A stretch of 64,000 bases of DNA from an uncultured Pelagibacteraceae bacterium (GTDB lineage Bacteria > Pseudomonadota > Alphaproteobacteria > Pelagibacterales > Pelagibacteraceae). Both the position numbers and the translations under genes were made by a program. Numbering within the stretch: the stretch's first letter is position 1; the number at the start of each line of letters is the position of its first letter. The DNA lies in contig CABZHY010000001.1 of the NCBI GenBank assembly GCA_902525565.1, positions 204,989 to 268,988 on the forward strand, in the 5' to 3' direction. The notes under the pieces are model-generated. The model did no database searches. It had not been told where the DNA came from and worked only from the letters and a program-made list of their open reading frames with translations. This document shows, one piece after another, positions 56,145 to 64,000 of this stretch.

Positions 56145-57241
56145 ATTAATTCCTGTTTTGTAATTTTTATACCATAACCATCAAGACCAATAACTTTTTT
56201 TGGTGATTTAGTGATTAATATCATATTTTTAATTTTTAAGTCTTTAATAATTTGGGCTCCAATACCATAATTTCGTATTAACTTATCATTCCCTTTTTTA
56301 TAAAAATCTTTGTTTTTATAATCTTTTAAGGTCTGTGTTACTGATTTTAAATTTGAGTCTTTAATAAATACTAAAACACAATTTTGATATTTTTTAAAAT
56401 AATTTAAGGTTTTATTAAATGAATTTGGTAATGATTGATTTATTAAATAGTTTTGGACCACATTAGAAGAAATTACTCTTACTCTTGGAGTGATACCTTT
56501 TTTTATCTTACCTTTTATTAATGCAAAATGTTCAGAGCCATCTAAGAGATTCTCATAAATTCTAATATTATATTTTTGATTTTTTACATCAATCTTACTT
56601 TGCTTTTTAAGTTTAATAAGTTTTTCTTTTTTTAGTCTATATGCGATTAGATCTTCTATTTTTCCAATTTTTAATTTATGTTTTTTTGCAAAGATGATTA
56701 AATCCTGACCTTTAGCCATAGTTCCATCTTCATTCATAATTTCACAAATTACAGCAGAGTTATTTTTTTTTGCCAATTTAGATATATCTACTGAGGCTTC
56801 GGTATGCCCTGCTCTAACAAGAACTCCACCGTCTTTTGCTATTATTGGAAATACGTGACCAGGCGAAACAATTTCATTTTTATTTGCATTTTTTTTAGAG
56901 GCAATTTTAATTGTTCTAGCTCTATCTTTAGCAGATATACCTGTTGTTATTCCTTTTTTAGCTTCAATAGAAATTGTGAAGGCTGTATTGTTTCTTGATT
57001 GATTTACTGGAGACATTAAAGATAAATTTAATCTTTTTGCTTGAAGAGTATCGAGTGCTAAACAAATTAAACCACGTCCGTATTTCGCCATGAAATTAAT
57101 ATTCTTTGCATTCGAGTCTGATGTAGAAATAACTAAATCTCCCTCATTTTCCCTTTTTTCATCGTCAACTAAAATAAACATACCTCCTTTTTTGGCTACA
57201 CTTATTATTGACTCAATTGATGCAAAATTATTTTTTTCCAT
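56141..57241 (-). CDS. ribBA: DHBP synthase fused to a degenerate GTP cyclohydrolase II domain (RibBA)
   Basis: 366 residues. The N-terminal RibB half (1-205) is intact: VDDEKRENEGDLVISTSD, GHVFPIIAKDGGVLVRAGHT and ASVDISKL. The C-terminal RibA half (210-366) keeps the overall fold (EHFALIKGKI, NYGIGAQIIKDL, GLDGYGIKI) but has no C-x10-C-x-C zinc cysteines and no RQEGRGIGL loop. It should therefore make dihydroxybutanone phosphate but not open GTP. Overlaps ribE by 14 nt. Confidence 0.92.
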   Translation of the reverse strand: MEKNNFASIESIISVAKKGGMFILVDDEKRENEGDLVISTSDSNAKNINFMAKYGRGLICLALDTLQAKRLNLSLMSPVNQSRNNTAFTISIEAKKGITTGISAKDRARTIKIASKKNANKNEIVSPGHVFPIIAKDGGVLVRAGHTEASVDISKLAKKNNSAVICEIMNEDGTMAKGQDLIIFAKKHKLKIGKIEDLIAYRLKKEKLIKLKKQSKIDVKNQKYNIRIYENLLDGSEHFALIKGKIKKGITPRVRVISSNVVQNYLINQSLPNSFNKTLNYFKKYQNCVLVFIKDSNLKSVTQTLKDYKNKDFYKKGNDKLIRNYGIGAQIIKDLKIKNMILITKSPKKVIGLDGYGIKITKQELI

Positions 57242-57821
57242 GAAAATAATTCCTAACGTATTTAGACAAGATATCTATCTCAATGTTAACTAAACTAGAT
57301 TTTTTTAAGGTTGATAAATTTGTTTCTTTGTAGGTATGAGGAATTATCCATATCTGGAAACCTTTTTTAGTGACTTTTGAAATTGTGAGGGAAATCCCAT
57401 TTACACAGATTGATGCTTTTTCTATTAAGTGTTTTCTCTCCTTTATAGGTAAATCAAAGTCAAATAGAAATGATTTATCTATTTTTTTAATATTTAATAC
57501 TTTGCCGACAGTATCAACATGACCTTGACAAATATGTCCTGAAATTTTTGTCCCATATTTTAAAGGTAATTCTAAATTTATTTTATCTCTTATTTTTAAA
57601 AATTTAAATTTTGAACGAATTATTGTTTCTTTAGAAAGGTAAAATTCCATAATTTTTGATTTATATGAAATTAAAGTTAAGCAGACACCATCACATGCAA
57701 CTGACAAGCCAAAATCTTTTTTTGAGACTTTAAGATTGCTTTTTACAAAAATATTAAGACCCTTGGGTCTTTTAATAATTTTTGTAATAGTACCTTGGTT
57801 ATAAATTATTCCATTAAACAT
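57228..57821 (-). CDS. ribE: Riboflavin synthase alpha subunit
   Basis: 197 residues. Two lumazine-binding barrels: MFNGIIYNQGTITKI start, then GHICQGHVDTVGKVL and CVNGISLTISKV. The enzyme dismutates two lumazines to riboflavin. N-terminal residue pattern MFxGII is conserved. It starts 5 nt after ribD and overlaps ribBA by 14 nt. Confidence 0.94.
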   Translation of the reverse strand: MFNGIIYNQGTITKIIKRPKGLNIFVKSNLKVSKKDFGLSVACDGVCLTLISYKSKIMEFYLSKETIIRSKFKFLKIRDKINLELPLKYGTKISGHICQGHVDTVGKVLNIKKIDKSFLFDFDLPIKERKHLIEKASICVNGISLTISKVTKKGFQIWIIPHTYKETNLSTLKKSSLVNIEIDILSKYVRNYFHGKK

Positions 57822-57826
57822 AATTT

Positions 57827-58930
57827 CTATCTATATAGTGTTATTCTGTCTTTTCGCAAATTCAGATTTAAATTAATCTTTGTTTGATACTTTTGATTTA
57901 ATGTGTTCATACCACTAAATTTTAAATATTCTGAGCTTTTAGAAAGATTTTTGGGGCTTTTGAATAAATAAAATTTATTAAAAATTTTGTTTTTGAGCAG
58001 GGAATTAGTTAGTTCGTTTCCACCCTCTATCAATAAATTCCTGCAGCCAAAATTATATAGTTTTTTTAAAATTTCTCTCATATCAAATCTGTTATTTCTA
58101 TCTACATTAGATTTAACGAGAATAATCCCTTTTCTTTTAAATTTAGAAATTTTTGATTTGTCAGCCTTGTTATAAAATATTAAAGTATTTTTATTATTAG
58201 AAGATTTTATTATATAGCTGTTTGTTTTAGTGTTTAAATTATTATCTAAAATAATTCTTTTAGGAGAGTAATTTTTCACGCTTTTTAAACGACAATTTAA
58301 TCTTGGATTATCTTTGTTTAGTGTTTTGTATGTAATCATCAAACTATCATTTTGATATCTCAAAAGATGTGTAAACTGATCTGAGTAAAAATTTGTAATT
58401 TTTTTTTGATACTTACTATAAATAATATTGTTTTTTGAAATAGCTATTTTGCCAGTAACATATGGTAATTTTTTCTTTCTATTAAAAAAATAGGGATAAT
58501 AAAAATTTTTAATTTTATTTTTTAACAAACCTTTTTTTACAATTATTTTTTTTGACTTTAAAATTTTAAAACTTTTATTTCTAACTCTTTTGTCGATGTC
58601 AGTAACAGCATATATAACCTCTGAAATTTTTGATTTAATTATTGAGTCTGTACAAGGTGGTGTTAATCCATGATGACAACACGGTTCTAAAGTAACATAC
58701 ATTTTTGAACCTTTTAAATCTTCAAAACAATTTTTAATCGCATTAAATTCAGCATGAGGTCTTCCATTAAATGAGGTTTGTCCAATTGAGATAATTTGAT
58801 CTTTTTTGACGATAACACAGCCTACAGATGGATTTGACCCAGTTAATCCATGACGAGATTTAGCCAAGTCCAAAGCTATCTCCATATAAAATTTATCTTT
58901 TGATGTAAATTTATCTCTTTTTGTAGACAT
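57827..58930 (-). CDS. ribD: Bifunctional deaminase/reductase RibD
   Basis: 367 residues from ATG 58930; the longer frame to 59008 adds 26 residues inside nrdR. The deaminase half has [10 protein letters not shown] and [14 protein letters not shown], with all zinc ligands kept. The reductase half has [11 protein letters not shown] and [14 protein letters not shown]. It performs the second and third steps of riboflavin synthesis. The start overlaps nrdR by 20 nt. [10 protein letters not shown] at 42 is a possible shorter start. Confidence 0.92.
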   Translation of the reverse strand: MSTKRDKFTSKDKFYMEIALDLAKSRHGLTGSNPSVGCVIVKKDQIISIGQTSFNGRPHAEFNAIKNCFEDLKGSKMYVTLEPCCHHGLTPPCTDSIIKSKISEVIYAVTDIDKRVRNKSFKILKSKKIIVKKGLLKNKIKNFYYPYFFNRKKKLPYVTGKIAISKNNIIYSKYQKKITNFYSDQFTHLLRYQNDSLMITYKTLNKDNPRLNCRLKSVKNYSPKRIILDNNLNTKTNSYIIKSSNNKNTLIFYNKADKSKISKFKRKGIILVKSNVDRNNRFDMREILKKLYNFGCRNLLIEGGNELTNSLLKNKIFNKFYLFKSPKNLSKSSEYLKFSGMNTLNQKYQTKINLNLNLRKDRITLYR

Positions 58931-59369
58931 CAAGCTTGTCCACGAATTGTACAAAATCTTTTTCTTCTCTAAAGTTTCTATATACTGATGCAAATCTAAC
59001 ATATCCAACTGGATCTAAATCCTTCAAACCTTCCATAACCATAGTTCCAATTGTATTAGTAGATATTTCACTTTGACCAAGTTCCTCTAATGATCTTGAA
59101 ACATGACTAATAAATTTTTCAATTGTTTCGGTATCAATTGGTCTTTTTTTAAGTGCTATATAAATTGATTTAGACAGTTTATCTCTATCAAAAATTGACT
59201 TTCTCCCATTTTTCTTAACAACCATTAATTCGCGAATTTGAATTCTCTCAAAAGTAGTAAAACGTTCACCACAAACACAAAGTCTTCTTCTTCTGATGGC
59301 TGTACCATCTTCTGTAGGACGTGAATCTACAACAGATGTGTCACCTTTTTTTTCACACGGACAAATCAT
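58911..59369 (-). CDS. nrdR: Transcriptional repressor NrdR with altered zinc knuckles
   Basis: 152 residues. [32 protein letters not shown] linker, then the ATP-cone [20 protein letters not shown] are typical. NrdR represses ribonucleotide reductase genes when dATP is high. Both knuckles of the zinc ribbon read Cx[10 protein letters not shown] at the start and LCVCGERF later, where CPxCG and CPxCG are usual. The second is one residue shorter. The DNA was checked on both stretches; no frameshift. Confidence 0.9.
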   Translation of the reverse strand: MICPCEKKGDTSVVDSRPTEDGTAIRRRRLCVCGERFTTFERIQIRELMVVKKNGRKSIFDRDKLSKSIYIALKKRPIDTETIEKFISHVSRSLEELGQSEISTNTIGTMVMEGLKDLDPVGYVRFASVYRNFREEKDFVQFVDKLDVYKKR

Positions 59370-59372
59370 TTA

Positions 59373-60680
59373 CTAAAGGTTCTTATATATCGGAAATGAC
59401 GAAGTTAAAGAAATAACTTCATTTTTTACTTCTTCTTCTATTTTACTATTATCTGATGGGTTTTCAGATAGACCTTTTAAAGTTTTTGTTATTAATTCTC
59501 CTACTGTTTTAAATTCGCTTAGTCCAAAACCTCGTGTAGTAGCTGCTTGAGTACCTAATCGAATGCCTGAGGTAATCATGGGTTTTTCTGTATCAAAAGG
59601 AATACCATTTTTATTACACGTAATATTTGCTCTAGACAAACTTTCAGCTGCAAGATTACCTTTTACATTATAAGGCCTTAAATCTACCAACATCAAGTGA
59701 GTATCCGTTCCATCAGAATAAATTTTAAACCCATTATTTTTTAAAGTTTCTGCAAGTATTTTAGCATTTGCCAAAACAGATTTAATATAATCTTGAAATT
59801 CTGGCTGTAAGGCCTCCAAAAATCCAGCTGCCTTAGCTGCAATTATATGCATCAAAGGTCCTCCCTGATAACCTGGAAATACTGCTGTATTAAATTTTTT
59901 AGCAAGATCTTCGTGATTAGTTAAAATTATACCCCCTCTAGCACTTCTAAATACTTTGTGTGTAGTTGAGGTAACAACATGTGCATAGTCACATGGATTA
60001 GGATAACCCTTGCCTGCAACTAATCCTGAGAAATGAGCCATATCAACCATTAGATATGCACCAACTTTATCTGCAATCTCTCTAAATCTTTTAAAATCAA
60101 TTACTCTAGAATAAGCACTTCCACCTGCAATGATCAGTTTAGGTTTATGTTCTAAAGCAAGTTTTTCAACATTGTCATAGTCAATTAATTCTGAGTCTTT
60201 ATCAACATCATACCCTATCGCGTTAAACCATTTCCCAGACATTGAAATTTTCAATCCATGAGTAATATGGCCACCCGAATTTAAACTCATACCCATGAAT
60301 GTATCACCTGGACTTAACAAAGCTAAAAATACTGCGCCATTTGCTTGAGCACCTGAATGTGGTTGTGCGTTTGCATATTTACAACTAAATAATTTTTTTA
60401 ATCTTTCAATTGCTAAATTTTCTGCAACATCAACATGTTCGCAACCATTATAGTATCTTTTACCAGGATAACCTTCGGCATATTTATTAGTTAAAACTGA
60501 ACCTTGTGCTTCTAATACTGCTTGAGAAACAATATTTTCAGAGGCGATTAACTCTATATGTTGTTGCTGCCTGATTAATTCATCTTTAATTGCTTTATAA
60601 AGCTCTGGGTCTTTTACTGATAAACTATCTTCAAAGAAACTTTTATAGCTATCGTTCAAATAATTCTTTTCACTAGACAT
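59373..60680 (-). CDS. glyA: Serine hydroxymethyltransferase
   Basis: 435 residues. [37 protein letters not shown], and [19 protein letters not shown] with the PLP lysine match GlyA. It interconverts serine and glycine with tetrahydrofolate and feeds one-carbon metabolism, central in SAR11. It lies 3 nt from both rpiB and nrdR. Confidence 0.97.
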   Translation of the reverse strand: MSSEKNYLNDSYKSFFEDSLSVKDPELYKAIKDELIRQQQHIELIASENIVSQAVLEAQGSVLTNKYAEGYPGKRYYNGCEHVDVAENLAIERLKKLFSCKYANAQPHSGAQANGAVFLALLSPGDTFMGMSLNSGGHITHGLKISMSGKWFNAIGYDVDKDSELIDYDNVEKLALEHKPKLIIAGGSAYSRVIDFKRFREIADKVGAYLMVDMAHFSGLVAGKGYPNPCDYAHVVTSTTHKVFRSARGGIILTNHEDLAKKFNTAVFPGYQGGPLMHIIAAKAAGFLEALQPEFQDYIKSVLANAKILAETLKNNGFKIYSDGTDTHLMLVDLRPYNVKGNLAAESLSRANITCNKNGIPFDTEKPMITSGIRLGTQAATTRGFGLSEFKTVGELITKTLKGLSENPSDNSKIEEEVKNEVISLTSSFPIYKNL

Positions 60681-60682
60681 AA

Positions 60683-61108
60683 TTATATTTTTTTAACTCT
60701 CTTTAAGTGTCTCCCACCATCAAATTTAGTATTTAAAAAAACACTTATAAACTTTAAAGCATTTTTTTTGGATATCAATCTTGAACCTAATGTAATGATG
60801 TTTGCATCATTATGCAATCTGGATAATTTTGTTGATTTTAGATTAAAACATTGCGCTGCACGTACATTTTTATGCTTATTTGCCGCAATATTCATCCCAG
60901 TCCCAGATCCACAGACTAAAATACCAACATTTCTCTTATTAAGTTTGACTTTTTTTGCAACTTTATGTGCATAGTCAGGATAATCAACGCTGCTATCATC
61001 TTTTGGACCAAGGTCCTCAAATTCAACTTTTTTATTTTTTAAATAATTTTTTATTGATTCTTTTAATTTAAATCCAGCATGATCTGATGAAATAAATATT
61101 TTTTTCAA
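60683..61108 (-). CDS. rpiB: Ribose-5-phosphate isomerase B
   Basis: 141 residues. [17 protein letters not shown] at the start, [20 protein letters not shown] with the base cysteine, and [13 protein letters not shown] match RpiB. It interconverts ribose-5-P and ribulose-5-P; the latter is the substrate of RibB encoded downstream in the same operon. One base separates it from the hydroxylase-like gene. Confidence 0.94.
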   Translation of the reverse strand: MKKIFISSDHAGFKLKESIKNYLKNKKVEFEDLGPKDDSSVDYPDYAHKVAKKVKLNKRNVGILVCGSGTGMNIAANKHKNVRAAQCFNLKSTKLSRLHNDANIITLGSRLISKKNALKFISVFLNTKFDGGRHLKRVKKI

Positions 61109-61109
61109 A

Positions 61110-61748
61110 TTAATTAAATTTGTAATCTAAAACACAAGCAACTAAATGTATTCTATTTTCCTCGCCACCATTAAATGCATTGTGATACTTGGTGTTATTT
61201 GTAATCCAAACAGAACCATCAGCAGGCATATGCTTTGCGACACTTTCAATAACCATGATGCAGCCAGGGTTAGTAATTAAAGGTATATGTAATCTCGGCT
61301 CAGGATCTCTATGCCAACTTAAAGTTGATCTTGGCTCTTTTAAAAGAATTCTTACTCTGCCAAGTTTATATATAGAAGAAAGGGTGTCATATACTTCTTT
61401 GAAATAAGTATTTTCATAATCTTTTATAAATTCTGAGTATAATGACTCATCAAGTGACTCATCTCTAACTACTTCTTTTCCTGATTTATCAGGTTTTGTC
61501 CAATATACTCCTCTGGCCTTGTTACCTTTGATAGAATCTGGGTCACCAGGTATTTGCGTTAATGATATGGCTCCAAAGTGAGTTACACCAGCATCTTCAA
61601 ATTTTTTAATCTTAACTATTTGATGATAAGCTTCTTGCAACTTTTCAATATCAAACTTAATTTCTTGTTTTTGAAAATCACTAAAGTCTAAAACTCTATC
61701 TTCTTTTTTAACATTTAAGTCTATTACTTTTGAATTTTCTAACGTCAT
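61110..61748 (-). CDS. Asp/Asn beta-hydroxylase-like 2OG-Fe(II) oxygenase
   Basis: 212 residues. LSWHRDPEPRLHIPLITNPG supplies the HxD iron pair, KYHNAFNGGEENRIHLV the distal His and the Arg that holds 2-oxoglutarate, GSVWITNN the strand between. This is the aspartyl/asparaginyl hydroxylase-like fold, which acts on side chains of proteins or small molecules. Substrate unknown. Probably first gene of the rib operon, with 74 nt before hemB on the other strand. Confidence 0.78.
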   Translation of the reverse strand: MTLENSKVIDLNVKKEDRVLDFSDFQKQEIKFDIEKLQEAYHQIVKIKKFEDAGVTHFGAISLTQIPGDPDSIKGNKARGVYWTKPDKSGKEVVRDESLDESLYSEFIKDYENTYFKEVYDTLSSIYKLGRVRILLKEPRSTLSWHRDPEPRLHIPLITNPGCIMVIESVAKHMPADGSVWITNNTKYHNAFNGGEENRIHLVACVLDYKFN

Positions 61749-61821
61749 CTTGATTGCTTTCTATCCTTTTTTTTGTATATGTGTATATTACATTTGTCGC
61801 AATTTAAAAGTAAATTAAAAC

Positions 61822-62811
61822 ATGATTATTGGTAAATATCCTAGTCTTAGACTTAGAAGAAATAGAAAAGAATCTTGGTCAAGAAGACTGATTCAAGAAA
61901 ATACTTTAAGTCCAAATGACTTTATATTACCTATTTTTTTAATTGAAGGGTCGAATAAAAGACAAGAGATTTCATCGATGCCAGGCGTATACAGATATAC
62001 AATTAATCGAGTGAGTCAAATTGTTGATAGAGCCATAAAAAAAAAGATACCAATGGTTGCACTTTTTCCAAAAACCCAAAATGTACATAAAGATGAATTG
62101 GGAACAGAATCACTTAATGAAAAAAATTTAGTTTGCAGAGCAATTAAAGAAATTAAAAAAAGATACAAAAATCAAATAGGTATAATGTGTGACGTAGCAT
62201 TAGATCCCTACACATCACATGGTCATGATGGTTTAATTAAATCTAACACTATTCTAAACGACGAGACTATAGAGGTACTGATTAATCAATCATTACTTCA
62301 GGCTGAGATGGGTTGTGATGTCATTGCCCCATCAGATATGATGGATGGCAGAATAGGAAAAATAAGAAAAGCTTTAGATAAAAATAAATTTAATAATGTT
62401 CAAATATTATCTTATGCTGCAAAATATGCTTCAAGCTTCTATGGACCTTTTAGAGATGCTGTTGGATCTAAAGGCTCTTTAAAAGGAGACAAAAAGACTT
62501 ATCAGATGGATTATAGGAATTCTGATGAAGCTTTAAGAGAAGTTGCATTAGATATTAAAGAGGGTGCTGATATGGTAATGGTAAAACCAGGTATGCCCTA
62601 CTTAGATATTATAAAATCTATAAAAGAGAAATTTAAATTACCTGTATTTGCTTATCAAGTTTCAGGTGAATATAGTTTGATTGAAACAGCCATAACAAAA
62701 AAATTAATTAGTAAGGACGCCGTATATGAAAGTTTAGTTGCTTTTAAGAGAGCCGGCGCAAATGCTATAGTAAGTTATTATGCTGATAGAATTGATAAAA
62801 TAATTAAATAA
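61822..62811 (+). CDS. hemB: Delta-aminolevulinic acid dehydratase
   Basis: 329 residues. RLRRNRKESWSRRLIQENTL start, GIMCDVALDPYTSHGHDG, SYAAKYASSFYGPFRDAVGS and MVKPGMPYLDII with the Schiff-base lysine. The metal loop has Ala, Asp and Asp where zinc enzymes have three cysteines, so this is the Mg2+-type enzyme common in alphaproteobacteria. It makes porphobilinogen for haem. Its stop abuts recO. Confidence 0.96.
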   Translation: MIIGKYPSLRLRRNRKESWSRRLIQENTLSPNDFILPIFLIEGSNKRQEISSMPGVYRYTINRVSQIVDRAIKKKIPMVALFPKTQNVHKDELGTESLNEKNLVCRAIKEIKKRYKNQIGIMCDVALDPYTSHGHDGLIKSNTILNDETIEVLINQSLLQAEMGCDVIAPSDMMDGRIGKIRKALDKNKFNNVQILSYAAKYASSFYGPFRDAVGSKGSLKGDKKTYQMDYRNSDEALREVALDIKEGADMVMVKPGMPYLDIIKSIKEKFKLPVFAYQVSGEYSLIETAITKKLISKDAVYESLVAFKRAGANAIVSYYADRIDKIIK

Positions 62812-63492
62812 TTATTTTAACGTATTTAAGAATAACAACCTGCTATTTGGATAGTTTAAATTGTTAGGTCTTAATATAGTTTTATCTAAATAATCACCTA
62901 CTAATTTCAAACCGTTTAATAAAGTAGCTAAATCTTTAACTTCTGTATCTTTTTCAATCAAAAAATTAGGTACATATTTTTTTTCATTTAAAGAAGTAGC
63001 ATAATATACCGTTTTGTTACCTTCTAAATCTTTTTCAACTAAATTTTCAAGAGCTAGGTCATATCCTAATATTTTAAGCAGTTCTAATTCCCAAAATATA
63101 TATTTTTTTATCCAATCTTTTTCTTTTAAAATTAAAAATAAATTTTGGATTATAAAATAAACTTTATCATTAGATTGAGACTCTGCTGTTAATATTTTAA
63201 TTAAATTCATAGCAGATGTAATACAAGACAACTTTTGTTTGTGATCAAAATATAATGGAGAATAGGCATTCAAAATTTCAATTTTAAAATAACCTATTCT
63301 ATTTTCATTTTTAGAATTGTAATTAACATGTAGTTTGTTGCCAATTTGAAGGTAATTTTTAATTTTTTTTGAAGTACCACCAAATATAATTCCAGATATC
63401 TTTCCTTTATCTTTTGTAAATAATTCAGCAATTAATGAATTTTCATTATATCTTGTTTTGCTTATTAAAAATCCTTCGTCAGACCAATTCAT
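62812..63492 (-). CDS. recO: DNA repair protein RecO
   Basis: 226 residues. The N-terminal OB fold (EGFLISKTRYNENSLIAELF, GKISGIIFGGTS) is followed by a helical domain (TSAMNLIKILTA, FWELELLKILGYDL). RecO loads RecA on SSB-coated DNA with RecR. No cysteines in the usual zinc positions. It overlaps rnc by 4 nt; era, often between these genes, is absent. Confidence 0.85.
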   Translation of the reverse strand: MNWSDEGFLISKTRYNENSLIAELFTKDKGKISGIIFGGTSKKIKNYLQIGNKLHVNYNSKNENRIGYFKIEILNAYSPLYFDHKQKLSCITSAMNLIKILTAESQSNDKVYFIIQNLFLILKEKDWIKKYIFWELELLKILGYDLALENLVEKDLEGNKTVYYATSLNEKKYVPNFLIEKDTEVKDLATLLNGLKLVGDYLDKTILRPNNLNYPNSRLLFLNTLK

Positions 63493-64000
63493 TTTTTATT
63501 TATATTTTTTAAGCATTCTATAGCAGCATTTTGTTCGGCTTCTTTCTTTGATTTTCCAGTAGCAATAAAATATTTTGTATTTGGTAATTTTACTCCAACT
63601 TTAAATATAGGTTTGTGTCTTGGACCAGTATTTGAAATCAATTTATAAGTGGGTAATTTTTTAAATTTTTTTAAAGTTGATTCCTGTAGCTTTGTTTTTG
63701 CGTCTATTTCGGTTACAACACTTTTTTTAATATGATCTTGCCACAAGTTTAAAATTATTTTTTCAACAATTGTAAAACCTTTATCTAGATATATAGCTCC
63801 AATTAATGCTTCACAGCTATCAGATATAATTTTATCTTCAATTTTTATTTTTTTATTGTTGGGATTCAGTGTTTTAACATAACTAGCTAAGTTGATTTTT
63901 TTTGCAATATCCAAGCATGTTTTTTTATTCACTAATGATGCAAATTTTTTATCAAGAATACCTTCTTTTTCTTCAGGATAAATTTCTAAAAGTTTTTTTG
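63489..64000 (-). CDS. rnc: Ribonuclease III, 5' end missing (partial)
   Basis: The frame is open from 63489 to the window edge; the upstream residues YPEEKEGILDKKFASLVNKK fit RNase III, so the true start is beyond base 64000. DSCEALIGAIYLDKGFTIVE is the second catalytic motif, and a C-terminal dsRNA-binding domain (TKLQESTLKKFKKLPTYKLI, KKEAEQNAAIECLKNI) follows. It processes rRNA and structured mRNAs. Confidence 0.93.
   Translation of the reverse strand, partial: KKLLEIYPEEKEGILDKKFASLVNKKTCLDIAKKINLASYVKTLNPNNKKIKIEDKIISDSCEALIGAIYLDKGFTIVEKIILNLWQDHIKKSVVTEIDAKTKLQESTLKKFKKLPTYKLISNTGPRHKPIFKVGVKLPNTKYFIATGKSKKEAEQNAAIECLKNINKK

Overview
The window is AT-rich, very tightly packed alphaproteobacterial chromosome. 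Short overlaps between consecutive genes, almost no spacers, alphaproteobacterial gene orders (scpAB-tatABC-serS-yajC-secDF; glyA-nrdR-ribDE-ribBA-ribH-nusB-thiL; plsX-ihfA-merR beside rpmF and a cytochrome bc1 chaperone) and a tandem SAM riboswitch leader on metY all point to the SAR11 clade (Pelagibacterales, 'Candidatus Pelagibacter' or a close relative). There is no rRNA, CRISPR array, prophage or insertion sequence. Four tRNA genes (Lys-TTT, Ser-TGA, Pro-TGG, Glu-TTC) all encode their CCA ends.

Layout. 1-6239: chromosome segregation (scpA end, scpB), Tat export, seryl-tRNA synthetase and the YajC-SecDF Sec accessory complex in one direction. 6241-9745 reverse: a PuuD-like membrane protein and uvrA. 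9834-15037 forward: ssb, gyrA, coaD, a periplasmic cyclophilin and tgt. 15122-19196: tRNA-Lys, an M48 lipoprotein, a DUF502 protein, recG, sdhE and tRNA-Ser. 19283-27638 forward: a RarD-like permease, cell-wall enzymes (MltB-like, RlpA-like, D,D-carboxypeptidase), then tmk-holB-metG-tatD and an MBL-fold hydrolase. 27633-32374: glutathione peroxidase, nhaA, zinc-ribbon protein, tRNA-Pro, NDUFS4-like protein, SbmA/BacA-like protein, class II fructose bisphosphatase and tRNA-Glu.

32379-41061 is the accessory part. It holds a GIY-YIG protein, three glycosyltransferase-type genes, a nucleotide-sugar dehydrogenase, a carbamoyltransferase, a tyrosine recombinase, two micro-ORFs, a small alkyltransferase and about 500 bp without genes. 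It looks like a surface-glycan island bounded by tRNA-Glu and the recombinase. A 39-bp inverted repeat with a 7-bp centre sits on the recombinase start and has the architecture of a tyrosine-recombinase core site.

41062-51745: two transporters, hom, argC, rpsI-rplM (reverse), the SAM-II/SAM-V leader and metY (forward), ctaA, chorismate mutase, and rpmG-merR-ihfA-plsX-rpmF-bc1 chaperone. 51744-63932: bamE, the H+-pyrophosphatase, a long reverse riboflavin/thiamine/one-carbon operon (rpiB to thiL), an Asp/Asn-hydroxylase-like enzyme, hemB, recO and the 3' part of rnc.

The most notable points are: a 12-bp alternative helix that could couple the two SAM aptamers; the recombinase-site-like palindrome; two protein genes starting 4-6 nt after tRNA CCA ends; divergent genes with overlapping start codons (bamE and the bc1 chaperone); and several proteins whose expected zinc ligands are lost or rearranged (TGT, the RibA half of RibBA, NrdR).
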